From Paraburkholderia sp. SG-MS1 (GTDB lineage: Bacteria > Pseudomonadota > Gammaproteobacteria > Burkholderiales > Burkholderiaceae): a stretch of 64,000 nt of DNA. Location of the stretch: the NCBI RefSeq assembly GCF_012275575.1, contig NZ_NPIH01000274.1:22564-86563 (forward strand). The letters are read 5' to 3'. The notes under the pieces were generated by a model. It was not told the origin of the DNA, ran no database searches, and worked only from the letters and a program-made list of their open reading frames with translations. Shown here piece by piece: positions 1-8,754 of the stretch. Each line of letters begins with the position of its first letter. Position 1 is the stretch's first letter. The translations under genes were made by a program, and so were the position numbers.

Positions 1-2
1 GG

Positions 3-83
3 GCAGTTCGATACGCCCGCCGATGCCAAGGGCCCGGGCTCGAGAACCGCGTCTGGTTGAATCTGAATCCGAATCTCACGTAG
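3..83 (+). CDS. 3' end of an unidentified gene running in from the left edge, possibly frameshifted
   Basis: An open frame enters from the left edge and ends with TAG at 81-83, with last residues GLENRVWLNLNPNLT. The first 35 bases read better in another frame (FDTPADAKGPG, mostly G/C at third positions), and that frame stops at TGA 58-60. The coding character therefore seems to change frame around 30-40, inside a G/C run. This could be a real frameshift or a base-calling error. The fragment is too short to assign to a family. Confidence 0.35.
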   Translation, partial: AVRYARRCQGPGLENRVWLNLNPNLT

Positions 84-180
84 CGCCGCACAGGTGAGCC
101 ACCCTCACCTGTCGGCGAAAACTTTTCTTTTGCCGCTTCCGACGCTCGCTGCGACCATGGTGTCCAAGGAGATCAGAACC

Positions 181-1431
181 ATGTCGAGCACCAATAGCAA
201 ACGCTTCGCCCCCGTCATCAACCCGACGATGCTCGTGATCCTCGCTGGCGCGCTGATCCTGAGCGCGGCGATGGGCATCCGCCAAACCTTCGGGCTTTTC
301 ATCGGTCCGTTCTCGTTCGACCGCGGCTTGCCGGTCACGCAGATCGCGTTCGCCATCGCGCTGCACAATCTCGTGTGGGGTTTCGCGCAACCGTTCGCGG
401 GCGCCGCCGCCGACCGCTACGGCTCGGCGCCGGTGGTCGCGTTCGGCGCGACGACGTTCGCGGCCGGCCTCGGGCTCGCGGCCGTGGCACCGAACAGCAC
501 GCTGTTGATCATCGGCATGGGACTGCTGGTCGGCATCGGCGTGAGTTGCACGACGTTCGGCGTCGTGTTACCTGCGGTCGGCCGCATTGCAACACCGGAG
601 AAGCGCAGCATGGCGATGGGGCTGGTGAGCGCGGGCGGCTCGGCGGGACAGGTGCTGATGATTCCGCTCGTGCAAGGCATCCGGCTGAGTTCGGGTGTTG
701 CCACGTCGCTCTTCGTGCTCGCCTTCCTGATGCTGTCGATCGCCCCGCTCGGCATCCTGCTCGACCGGCGTGCGCGAGTCGGCACGCCGGTGCAGGAAGC
801 GCCTGCCGCGCCGCTGCGCGAGGTGCTCGCGCTGGCGACCCGCCATCGCGGCTACCGGCTGCTGACCCTCGGCTTCTTTACGTGCGGTTTCCAGCTTGCG
901 TTCATCGCGACGCATCTGCCCGAGTATCTGTCGCTCTGTCACATGCCGCTCGGGCTCGGCGCCACCGCGCTCGCATTGATCGGCCTGTTCAACATGGCGG
1001 GCAGTTGGGCGTGCGGCTGGCTCGGCGGCCGGTTCCGGCAGCATCATGTGCTCGGCTGGCTTTACCTGATTCGCAGCGTCACGATCGGCGCGTTCTTCGT
1101 GTTGCCGAAAAGCGCCGCGTCCGTGGTGATTTTCGCGGCCGTGATGGGCTTGACCTGGCTCGGCACCGTGCCGCTCACGAGCGGGCTGGTTGCGAAAGTG
1201 TTCGGCACGCGCCACCTCGGCAGTCTGTTCGGCGTGTGCTTCCTGAGCCATCAGATCGGCTCGTTTCTCGGCGCGTGGCTAGGCGGCCTGGTGTTCGATC
1301 TGACGGGGTCGTATTCGCTGCTGTGGGAAGCGACGGTTGTCGCCGGGCTCGCCGCGGCGATGCTGCATTTTCCGATCGATGACACCACGGTGAACAAGCC
1401 CCCGCTTCGGGGCGAACCAGTGCGTGCGTGA
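181..1431 (+). CDS. MFS transporter
   Basis: Inner-membrane major facilitator of 416 residues with about 12 hydrophobic segments. A loop motif of the MFS A-type (AAADRYGSAP, about residues 75-84) follows the second segment. The start is taken at ATG 181 because AAGGAG lies about 8 bases upstream; the upstream in-frame ATG at 94 would add an unlikely 29-residue polar tail. The overall pattern resembles the monocarboxylate/oxalate-formate branch of MFS, but the substrate cannot be read from sequence. It stands alone, convergent with the next gene. Confidence 0.85.
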   Translation: MSSTNSKRFAPVINPTMLVILAGALILSAAMGIRQTFGLFIGPFSFDRGLPVTQIAFAIALHNLVWGFAQPFAGAAADRYGSAPVVAFGATTFAAGLGLAAVAPNSTLLIIGMGLLVGIGVSCTTFGVVLPAVGRIATPEKRSMAMGLVSAGGSAGQVLMIPLVQGIRLSSGVATSLFVLAFLMLSIAPLGILLDRRARVGTPVQEAPAAPLREVLALATRHRGYRLLTLGFFTCGFQLAFIATHLPEYLSLCHMPLGLGATALALIGLFNMAGSWACGWLGGRFRQHHVLGWLYLIRSVTIGAFFVLPKSAASVVIFAAVMGLTWLGTVPLTSGLVAKVFGTRHLGSLFGVCFLSHQIGSFLGAWLGGLVFDLTGSYSLLWEATVVAGLAAAMLHFPIDDTTVNKPPLRGEPVRA

Positions 1432-1484
1432 GTGGGCTTGTTCCGCGCCTCGATTCGATATGAATAGCGGATCAATCCGTGCGG

Positions 1485-2090
1485 TTATTTTTTCGGCTTC
1501 TCCGCCGCGTCTTTCGGCACGCGCCCCATCAGATAGAACTCATCGTTCGGGCGCATCGATATCACGTTGGCCATCCGGTTCGACAGACCAAAAAATGCGG
1601 TAATCGCCGCGATATCCCAGATGTCTTCATGGCTAAAGCCGTGCTCGCGCAGCGTTTCGAAATCGGCGTCGCCGACTGTGCCGGATTCGCGGCACACCTT
1701 CAGCGCGAAGTCGAGCATCGCCTTCTGCCGCGCGGTGAGGTCCGCTTTGCGATGATTGACGGCGACCTGATCGGCAAGCATCGGCGCCTTCTCGTAGATG
1801 CGCAAAATCGCGCCATGCGCGACCACACAATAGAGGCATGCGTTCACGGCGCTCGTGGCGACAACAATCATTTCGCGCTCACCCTTGGTGAGGCCACCGT
1901 CCTTCAGCATCAGCGCGTCGTGATAGGCAAAGAACGCGCGGAATTCGTCGGGACGATGGGCGAGCGTCAGAAACACATTCGGCACGAAGCCGGCTTTCTC
2001 CTGCACTTCAAGGATGCGGGCGCGGACGTCGTCCGGCCATTCGCCCGGCTGCGGCACGGGGTAGCGGCTGATTGGTTGAGCTTTTGTCAT
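1485..2090 (-). CDS. Peroxidase-related / carboxymuconolactone decarboxylase-fold protein
   Basis: 201-residue AhpD-fold protein. The redox motif CLYCVVAH is present, with C85, C88 and H92, matching the CxxC-x3-H signature of AhpD-like and 'uncharacterized peroxidase-related' proteins. In such proteins the two cysteines cycle between thiol and disulfide to reduce peroxides. No signal peptide is seen, so it is probably cytoplasmic. It is transcribed alone, divergent from the cupin gene downstream. The exact substrate is not known. Confidence 0.82.
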   Translation of the reverse strand: MTKAQPISRYPVPQPGEWPDDVRARILEVQEKAGFVPNVFLTLAHRPDEFRAFFAYHDALMLKDGGLTKGEREMIVVATSAVNACLYCVVAHGAILRIYEKAPMLADQVAVNHRKADLTARQKAMLDFALKVCRESGTVGDADFETLREHGFSHEDIWDIAAITAFFGLSNRMANVISMRPNDEFYLMGRVPKDAAEKPKK

Positions 2091-2261
2091 GCGATGTCTC
2101 CGTTATATCTCGTGGTGCACAAAGACGATTGTAGCAATCGCCGCCCCAGCTGCTGCGCGCTCGACAAGGTCTGATTTCGACGCCCCTATCGTCTAGACTT
2201 GCAGTCTCGGCGAACGTGAGCTGAACCCCGAGCAGCGGCGGCGACCAGCACAGGAGAAACC

Positions 2262-2678
2262 ATGTCAGACGTTTTGCGCGAAGCGCAGGCCACGGTCGTC
2301 AAGGTGCGCCCCGAGCGGGAGATGATGACGACCCAGCGGCTGCCTTACTTTGTCGGCATCTCCGCGGGCACCGCGGGCGCCACGGGTTTGTCGATGTATA
2401 TGGTGGTGGTGCCGCCGGGCGGTCATGCCGAGCCGCACTGTCACGCCGACTACGAAACCGCGATCTTCCAGCTCGAAGGCAAAATCGAGACCCGCTATGG
2501 TCCGGGTTTGCGCAAGTCCGTGATTACCGAAGCGGGCGACTTTCTGTTCATTCCTCCGGGCGTGCCGCATCAGCCCTTCAATCTCGACGACAGCCGCCCC
2601 GCGCGCGCCATCGTCGCGCGCAACCATCCGGACGAACACGAACGCGTGGTGCCCTACGACCCGGCCGCCGACGCGTGA
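2262..2678 (+). CDS. Single-domain cupin protein
   Basis: 138-residue cupin. Metal-binding motif 1 is visible as H59, H61 and E65 in PHCHADYETAIFQLEG, and motif 2 as H103 in PPGVPHQPF. A strong AGGAGA site precedes ATG 2262. Cupins of this size are small metal-dependent enzymes or sugar/acid-binding proteins; the substrate cannot be predicted. It is divergent from the peroxidase-like gene, with about 170 bases between them that should hold both promoters. Confidence 0.85.
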   Translation: MSDVLREAQATVVKVRPEREMMTTQRLPYFVGISAGTAGATGLSMYMVVVPPGGHAEPHCHADYETAIFQLEGKIETRYGPGLRKSVITEAGDFLFIPPGVPHQPFNLDDSRPARAIVARNHPDEHERVVPYDPAADA

Positions 2679-2924
2679 TCTGACCGGATCCGCCGCCTCT
2701 TTCGATTCGCGCTGGCAACCGGCCCATTGCTTCACGCCAGCCGGTTCGCGCGCGGCTTCCTGCCGACTAACCCAGCTAAAATCCACGCGGCGTTCGGCTG
2801 CACTCCCTGCGCCCTTTCGCCACCTGTGCTTAAATCCGCTCTTCGCGCGGATGCGTGTTCGCCATGCGCGGCGAGAGCCTGACTTCGTTTCATTTCCTTT
2901 CATTGCCTTCTCAGGAGCGCGGTT

Positions 2925-3953
2925 GTGTGGCATTTCCCGGTTGCTATTCCCTCCTCGCTGGGCGTATGGGCCGTTTTCATGAGCGTGCTCATCACGCAGC
3001 TCGGTGTGCCGATTCCCGCCGCGCCGATGCTGATCTTCGGCGGCACCATGGCCGCCATGGGGCAAACCTCTTACGTCAACGTCGTGTTCGCCGCGGTTGC
3101 CGCGACGCTGATCGCCGACTCGCTATGGTTCTTCACCGGACGGGCGTACGGCCGGCGTCTGCTGAACTATCTGGTGCGCTTCTCCCTTTCGCTGGATACC
3201 ACGGTGCGCGTCGCGCGCAACACCTATGAGCGCTACGGTGCGCCGATTCTCACGATCGCCAAGTTTCTGCCGGGACTCGGGCTGATTTCCGCACCGCTGC
3301 TCGGCACGACCGCGATCAGTGTCGGCGTGTTTCTGTGGTGGGATCTCGTCGGCGCCACGTTGTGGGCCAGCGTGTGGGTGATCGGCGGCGCCGCGTTGCA
3401 CGATCAGATCGTGCAACTGGTGCTGCTCGTGCGGCAAAACGGCGGCACGATCTTCGATGCTTTCGCGGCGATCTTCGTGGCCGCGCTGTTGTATCGCTGG
3501 GTGCGCCGTTGGCAGTTTCGCCGCTGGCTCGCGCATACGCGCATTACGCCGGATCAGCTCGACGCGTTGATGAAGTCGAATGAGCCGCCGCTGATTCTCG
3601 ACGCGCGCCCACCCAGCGTGCGCGAAAAGGAGTCGCACCGGATTGCCGGCGCGCGGCCGCTCGATCTCGATTCACCTGATCCGATTCATCCCGAGTTCCT
3701 GAAGCGGCCGATCGTGGTCTACTGCGTGTGCCCCAACGAGGCGACGGCCAAGCGCATCGTCGCCCAGTTGCATCGCAAGAACATCCATCATATCCGCGCG
3801 CTGAAGGGCGGACTCGACGCGTGGGAGAAACGCGGCTATCCGGTCGAACCGCTGCCGCCGGACTTCAATACGGCAATGGCCCATATGATCGAGGATCATG
3901 ATCATTCAGGTGCCGAGGATGAATACACGGTGCGTGCGAGGCTCGCGGAGTGA
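2925..3953 (+). CDS. DedA-family membrane protein fused to a rhodanese domain
   Basis: 342 residues. Residues 15-195 form a DedA/VTT-type membrane domain with the conserved KFLPGLGLISAPLLG loop (about 113-127) and a tryptophan-rich re-entrant segment. Residues 207-310 form a cytoplasmic rhodanese domain; the catalytic-loop region reads YCVCPNEATA, so C269 (or C267) is the candidate sulfur acceptor, in the CPNE variant known from DedA-rhodanese fusions. The GTG start at 2925 is supported by AGGAG seven bases upstream. DedA proteins act in lipid scrambling and envelope homeostasis; the role of the fused sulfurtransferase is unclear. Confidence 0.85.
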   Translation: MWHFPVAIPSSLGVWAVFMSVLITQLGVPIPAAPMLIFGGTMAAMGQTSYVNVVFAAVAATLIADSLWFFTGRAYGRRLLNYLVRFSLSLDTTVRVARNTYERYGAPILTIAKFLPGLGLISAPLLGTTAISVGVFLWWDLVGATLWASVWVIGGAALHDQIVQLVLLVRQNGGTIFDAFAAIFVAALLYRWVRRWQFRRWLAHTRITPDQLDALMKSNEPPLILDARPPSVREKESHRIAGARPLDLDSPDPIHPEFLKRPIVVYCVCPNEATAKRIVAQLHRKNIHHIRALKGGLDAWEKRGYPVEPLPPDFNTAMAHMIEDHDHSGAEDEYTVRARLAE

Positions 3954-4789
3954 GCGCGGCGATCGGTGCCATGTGCGCAATGAATATTGAATCCTTTTTG
4001 ATCACTTGAGTAATAGCACCATTGGGTAAATCCCGGTCCATCTTTTTTATAAAAGGGGTTTGACGGCCTTATTGGCTCGTATATGCTAGTTACCAGGCGG
4101 TCGTCTCGCGCATGCCAAAAAACATCGCACGATGTTCTGCGGCACAGCGAATTCATTTCGCACGCTTCGAGACGATCGTGCCAGCGGTCTGTTTCTTTAA
4201 ACGCCCCGTGCGGATTTCGAGCAGGCCGTTCAACACTTTCAACGTTGCCAGTCGAGTGTAATCGTGAGAGTCCGAGGCCCTTTGGTTAGATGGAATCGCA
4301 GTCAGGCGGGTTGTACGCTCGCTGACAGCGCCATCGCCGACGGCAGCAACGGCAGCCTTACGTTCCGCCGCTTCCTGTCCGTCTTTCCGATCCTGTCCCG
4401 CCGTTCAGTTCGACGTCACAACTCCGTTTCCGCGCGCGCTTTCATTGCGGTGCGAACGGACGAAGTCGCCTCGCTGCTGCCGTAGCGCCTCCCTCCTTTT
4501 CGCCATTCGTTCCATCCGTTTGCCTATGCGTTCGTGCGTATGGGCGGTGCTGTCTGCCGTCCCTGCGCTTTGCGCGGACGCTTTGGGCGGACGCTTTGTG
4601 CCGCTTAACGCGGCTCCGTGACTCGCGCACTGCGGCGGATCGAATCGAGCGGCCATTCCTGCTGCGGCGCGCGGCGCGTCTTTCCTCGACAGCGACAGCA
4701 CGCGAACTCCTGGCGGCCTCGCGCATTGTGCGCGGCCGCGGGGTCATGTCGCGCCGCGTTTTAGCGCTATTCCCATCACACACCTCGCT
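3954..4789. other. Long gene-free stretch upstream of puuD
   Basis: 836 bases with no convincing gene. Small open frames here are arginine/serine-rich and lack ribosome-binding sites. It holds a good sigma70-like promoter at 4060-4087, a short direct repeat of GCGGACGCTTTG near 4575-4600, and pyrimidine-rich DNA near 4490-4560. It may carry a long leader for the putrescine operon or a small RNA. Confidence 0.5.
4060..4087 (+). promoter_or_regulatory. Putative sigma70 promoter
   Basis: TTGACG (4060-4065), a 16-base spacer and TATGCT (4082-4087) match the sigma70 consensus. The nearest downstream gene is puuD, about 700 bases away, so the transcript would have an unusually long leader or be a separate RNA. 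Confidence 0.4.
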
Positions 4790-5587
4790 ATGCGAAACAA
4801 ACCCCTGGTCGGCATCAGCGCCGACAGAACGATGCTCGGAGCCCACCTGTCGCATGTAGTCGGCGAGAAATACATTGCGGCGATTGTCGATGGCTCGCAG
4901 GCGTTGGCCATGCTGCTGCCTGCGCTCGGTGAACGTCAGTCCGCTGAAGACGTGCTGCCGATAGTCGACGGACTGTTGTTTACCGGCAGCTATTCAAACG
5001 TCGAGCCGCATCGCTACGGCGGCCATCCCAGTGCGCCCGGCACGCTGCACGACGCCGCACGCGATGCGACGACACTGCCGCTGATGCGCGCGGCGCTCGC
5101 TGCCGGCGTACCGGTGCTGGCCATATGCCGGGGCTTCCAGGAAATGAACGTGGTGTTCGGCGGCAGCCTGCATCAAAGCGTTCACGCCGTGGCGGGCATG
5201 AACGACCATCGCGAGAACAAACACGACGAGCTCGACGCGCAATACGCGGCGTCGCATTCGATCACGTTGATGCGAGGCGGCCTGCTGCAGCGTCTTGCGG
5301 GCAACGCGCATGAGGCGCGCGTAAATTCCCTGCACGGCCAGGGCATCGAACGCCTGGGCGTAGGTCTCACTGCCGAAGCCATCGCACCGGATGGCCTGAT
5401 CGAAGCGCTCAGCGTGAACGACGCATGCGCTTTCGCACTGGGCGTGCAGTGGCACCCGGAGTGGAAGTACGCCGACGACCCGCTCTCCACCGCGATCTTC
5501 CGCACGTTCGGCGACGCGTGCCGCGATCGAATGCGCACGAAGACCGGCTGCGGTGCGGCATTTGCATCCGCCGCCATGCAGGTTTGA
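4790..5587 (+). CDS. puuD: Gamma-glutamyl-gamma-aminobutyrate hydrolase family protein (class I glutamine amidotransferase)
   Basis: 265 residues. The nucleophile elbow AICRGFQEMN carries C113, and the catalytic His-Glu pair is in GVQWHPEW (H222, E224). The GSYSNVEPHRY segment (about 66-76) is typical of PuuD. In the glutamylated putrescine pathway this enzyme cleaves gamma-glutamyl-GABA to glutamate and GABA. It begins a three-gene module, 33 bases before puuA. No clear Shine-Dalgarno sequence precedes ATG 4790, which may mean weak or leader-dependent translation. Confidence 0.85.
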   Translation: MRNKPLVGISADRTMLGAHLSHVVGEKYIAAIVDGSQALAMLLPALGERQSAEDVLPIVDGLLFTGSYSNVEPHRYGGHPSAPGTLHDAARDATTLPLMRAALAAGVPVLAICRGFQEMNVVFGGSLHQSVHAVAGMNDHRENKHDELDAQYAASHSITLMRGGLLQRLAGNAHEARVNSLHGQGIERLGVGLTAEAIAPDGLIEALSVNDACAFALGVQWHPEWKYADDPLSTAIFRTFGDACRDRMRTKTGCGAAFASAAMQV

Positions 5588-5620
5588 GCCGGTCACGCAT
5601 CAAAAACTGAGAGAACAATC

Positions 5621-6955
5621 ATGCACGACATCGACGATTTTCTGAAGAAGCATCACGTCACCGAAATCGAAGCGATCATTCCGGATATGGCCGGAATCGC
5701 GCGCGGCAAGATCATTCCGCGCAGCAAGTTCGAATCCGGCGAGTCCATGCGCTTGCCGCAGGCGGTGATGATCCAGACCGTCACGGGCGAGTATCCCGAA
5801 GACGGTTCGCTCACCGGCGTCACCGATCCGGACATGGTGTGCGTGCCCGACGCGGCCACCATCCGGATGATTCCATGGGCCGTCGATCCAACTGCTCAGG
5901 TGATTCACGATTGCGTTCATTTCGACGGAACACCGGTCGCGATCTCGCCGCGCCGCGTATTGCGCCGGGTACTCGAACTCTACAAGGCCAAAGGCTGGAA
6001 GCCGGTCATCGCGCCCGAACTCGAGTTCTATCTGGTCGACATGAACAAGGACCCGGACTTGCCGCTGCAACCGCCCATCGGCCGCACGGGCCGGCCGGAA
6101 ACAGGACGGCAGTCGTATTCGATCGAAGCGGTCAACGAATTCGATCCGCTTTTCGAAGACATCTACGAGTACTGCGAGGTGCAGGAACTGGAAGTCGATA
6201 CGCTGATCCATGAAGTCGGCGCCGCGCAGATGGAAATCAACTTCATGCACGGTGATCCGTTGAAGCTCGCCGACAGCGTGTTCCTGTTCAAACGCACGGT
6301 GCGCGAAGCGGCATTGCGCCACAAGATGTATGCAACCTTCATGGCCAAACCGATGGAAAGCGAACCGGGTTCGGCAATGCACATGCATCAAAGTCTCATC
6401 GACGAAGAAACCGGCGAGAACATTTTTACCAGCGCGGACGGCAAGCCGACGGTGCAGTTCACGAGGTATATCGCAGGCTTGCAGAAGTACACACCGGCGC
6501 TGATGCCGATTTTCGCGCCGTACATCAATTCCTATCGCCGTCTTTCGCGCTTCATGGCCGCACCGATCAACGTCGCCTGGGGTTATGACAATCGCACAGT
6601 GGGTTTTCGCATTCCGCATTCGGGACCGGCCGCGCGCCGCATCGAAAACCGCATTCCGGGCGTGGACTGCAATCCCTATCTGGCCATTGCCGCGACGCTG
6701 GCCGCGGGCTATCTCGGCATGACACAGCAACTCGACGCCACCGAACCGCTGCTCAGCGACGGTTATGCGTTGCCGTATCAATTGCCGCGCAACCTCGAAG
6801 AAGGGCTGACGCTGATGGCCGCCTGCGAACCGATTGCCGAAGTACTCGGCGAGAAATTCGTCAAAGCCTACCTGGCGTTGAAAGAGACCGAGTACGAGGC
6901 GTTTTTTCGCGTGATCAGTTCGTGGGAACGCCGGCATTTGCTGCTGCACGTTTGA
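5621..6955 (+). CDS. puuA: Glutamine synthetase family protein, probable gamma-glutamylputrescine synthetase
   Basis: 444 residues, the usual length of the PuuA-type glutamine synthetase branch. The beta-grasp N-terminus is followed by the catalytic barrel, with ELEFYLVD (about 137), GSAMHMHQS (matching the GxxHxH ATP/glutamate motif) and NPYLAIAATLAAGYLG near the C-terminus. The adenylylation-loop tyrosine segment of GlnA is not recognised. The likely reaction is ATP-dependent ligation of glutamate to putrescine or another polyamine. It lies between puuD and the aminotransferase, which supports a polyamine role over nitrogen assimilation. Confidence 0.85.
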   Translation: MHDIDDFLKKHHVTEIEAIIPDMAGIARGKIIPRSKFESGESMRLPQAVMIQTVTGEYPEDGSLTGVTDPDMVCVPDAATIRMIPWAVDPTAQVIHDCVHFDGTPVAISPRRVLRRVLELYKAKGWKPVIAPELEFYLVDMNKDPDLPLQPPIGRTGRPETGRQSYSIEAVNEFDPLFEDIYEYCEVQELEVDTLIHEVGAAQMEINFMHGDPLKLADSVFLFKRTVREAALRHKMYATFMAKPMESEPGSAMHMHQSLIDEETGENIFTSADGKPTVQFTRYIAGLQKYTPALMPIFAPYINSYRRLSRFMAAPINVAWGYDNRTVGFRIPHSGPAARRIENRIPGVDCNPYLAIAATLAAGYLGMTQQLDATEPLLSDGYALPYQLPRNLEEGLTLMAACEPIAEVLGEKFVKAYLALKETEYEAFFRVISSWERRHLLLHV

Positions 6956-7026
6956 GACCGGATCAAATAAAAAGGCCCAGTCTTACGACGTCGTTATCCG
7001 ATGCAAACATAAAATCTGGAGGCAGT

Positions 7027-8451
7027 ATGAGCTACGGAATCGAAGAAGCCGCTTACATGCAACTCGCGCAAGGTGGGCAGAGCGCGTCGCGCAGCACCGC
7101 CGAATACCGCGCGCTCGACGCCGCCCATCACATTCATCCGTTTTCGGATATGGGCTCGCTCAATCGCAGCGGCAGCCGCGTGATCGTCAAAGCCCAAGGC
7201 GTGTATCTGTGGGACTCGGAAGGCAACCGGATCATCGACGGCATGGCGGGGCTCTGGTGCGTGAACGTCGGCTATGGCCGCAAGGAACTCGCCGACGCCG
7301 CATACCGGCAAATGCAGGAACTCCCCTACTACAACACCTTCTTCAAGACGACGCATCCGCCGGTGATCGAACTGTCGGCCTTGCTCGCGGAATTGGCGCC
7401 GGAGCCGTTCAAGCACTTCTTCTATTGCAACAGCGGCTCGGAAGGCAACGACACGGTGCTGCGCATCGTGCATCAGTACTGGGCGGCACAGCAGAAGCAC
7501 GCGAAAAAGTTTGTCATCTCGCGCAAGAATGGCTATCACGGTTCGACGATCGCGGGCGGCACGCTCGGCGGCATGGGTTATATGCATGAACAGATGCTGT
7601 CGAAAGTCGGCAACATCGTGCATATCGATCAGCCGTATTTCTTCGGCGAAGCGCAAGACAAGCAGACGCCGGAAGAATTCGCGCTGGCGCGCGCGCAGCA
7701 GCTCGAAGCGAAGATCCTCGAAATCGGCGCGGACAAGGTGGCCGCGTTTATCGGCGAGCCTTTCCAGGGGGCGGGCGGTGTGATCTTCCCGGCGTCGACG
7801 TATTGGCCTGAGATTCAACGCATCTGCCGCAAGTACGACATTCTGCTGGTTGCCGACGAAGTGATCGGCGGATTCGGCCGCACGGGCGAGTGGTTCGCCC
7901 ATCAGCACTTCGGTTTCGAGCCCGATCTGATCACGCTCGCAAAGGGGCTGACGAGCGGCTATGTGCCGATGGGGGCGGTCGGCCTACATGACCGGGTCGC
8001 CAAGGTGATCATCGAGAGCGGCGACTTCAATCACGGCCTCACCTACTCCGGCCACCCGGTGGCGGCCGCCGTGGCGCTCGCCAATCTCAGGCTGCTGCGC
8101 GACGAGAAGATCGTCGAGCGCGTCAAAACGGATATTGGCCCGTACTTCCAGAAAAAGCTGCGCGATACCTTTGCCCACCATCCCATCGTCGGCGAGATTG
8201 CCGGCGCGGGTCTCGTGGCCGGTCTGCAACTTGCGCAAGACCCGGCGGCACGCAGGCGTTTCGCCAATGGAGGCGACGTCGGCACGATTTGCCGCGACTT
8301 CTGCTTCAACGGCAACCTGATCATGCGCGCCACCGGCGACCGGATGCTGCTGTCGCCACCGCTCGTGGTCAGCAAGATCGAGATCGACGAAATCGTCTCG
8401 AAGGCCAAAGCGGCGATCGATTCCACTGCGCGGCAACTCGGCGTGGCGTAG
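7027..8451 (+). CDS. spuC: Class III aminotransferase, probable putrescine/polyamine-pyruvate aminotransferase
   Basis: 474 residues, PLP-dependent. The PLP lysine is K306 in LITLAKGLTSG, D277 in VADEVI contacts the pyridine nitrogen, and CNSGSEGND (134-142) binds the phosphate. ATG 7027 is chosen because GGAGG lies just upstream; the longer frame from 6922 overlaps puuA. SpuC-type enzymes move the amino group of putrescine or beta-alanine to pyruvate. With puuD and puuA it completes a polyamine-use cluster; no puuB or puuC oxidase/dehydrogenase is present here. Confidence 0.85.
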   Translation: MSYGIEEAAYMQLAQGGQSASRSTAEYRALDAAHHIHPFSDMGSLNRSGSRVIVKAQGVYLWDSEGNRIIDGMAGLWCVNVGYGRKELADAAYRQMQELPYYNTFFKTTHPPVIELSALLAELAPEPFKHFFYCNSGSEGNDTVLRIVHQYWAAQQKHAKKFVISRKNGYHGSTIAGGTLGGMGYMHEQMLSKVGNIVHIDQPYFFGEAQDKQTPEEFALARAQQLEAKILEIGADKVAAFIGEPFQGAGGVIFPASTYWPEIQRICRKYDILLVADEVIGGFGRTGEWFAHQHFGFEPDLITLAKGLTSGYVPMGAVGLHDRVAKVIIESGDFNHGLTYSGHPVAAAVALANLRLLRDEKIVERVKTDIGPYFQKKLRDTFAHHPIVGEIAGAGLVAGLQLAQDPAARRRFANGGDVGTICRDFCFNGNLIMRATGDRMLLSPPLVVSKIEIDEIVSKAKAAIDSTARQLGVA

Positions 8452-8541
8452 AGGCGTTACGCAAGGCACCCGTCCGCCTATCCCCGTGCTCATCGAGCCG
8501 CATGCCGAGCGCGGCAGATCCAGCCGCTCGGCCCGTCCGCC

Positions 8542-8560
8542 CGCGGCATGCCATGCCGCG
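8542..8560. repeat. 19-base palindrome downstream of the aminotransferase gene
   Basis: CGCGGCATG, one C, CATGCCGCG: two perfect 9-base arms around a single base. It sits about 90 bases after the spuC stop. No T-run follows, so it is either an atypical terminator, mRNA 3' end structure or an operator. Confidence 0.4.
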
Positions 8561-8628
8561 ATGGACGCGCTCGCGCAGGCCTCTCCATCCAACCCTGGCG
8601 TTTACCCGATAAACCGAAATTACCGACT

Positions 8629-8642
8629 ATTTATCGATAAAT
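8629..8642. promoter_or_regulatory. Perfect 14-base palindrome, candidate operator for the DUF969 operon
   Basis: ATTTATCGATAAAT reads the same on both strands and lies about 115 bases before the DUF969 start, in an AT-rich pocket. CGATAA recurs just upstream (in CCCGATAAACC) and TTATCG just downstream. Such symmetric AT-rich sites are typical of dimeric repressor operators. No regulator gene is adjacent. Confidence 0.4.
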
Positions 8643-8754
8643 TATCGTGTTAGATTCCGTCGCCTGCCAGCCATTGCCAACCGGCAAATCTGCGCCGGAA
8701 CACACGGCGGCGGCACAACTCCGACCAGGCAGAAGACAGAACAAGGAGACCCCT

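Noticed and set aside
375..1382. Long arginine-rich plus-strand frame
   Set aside because: It is a shadow of the MFS gene in the same region: different frame, very high Arg/Pro content, no ribosome site.
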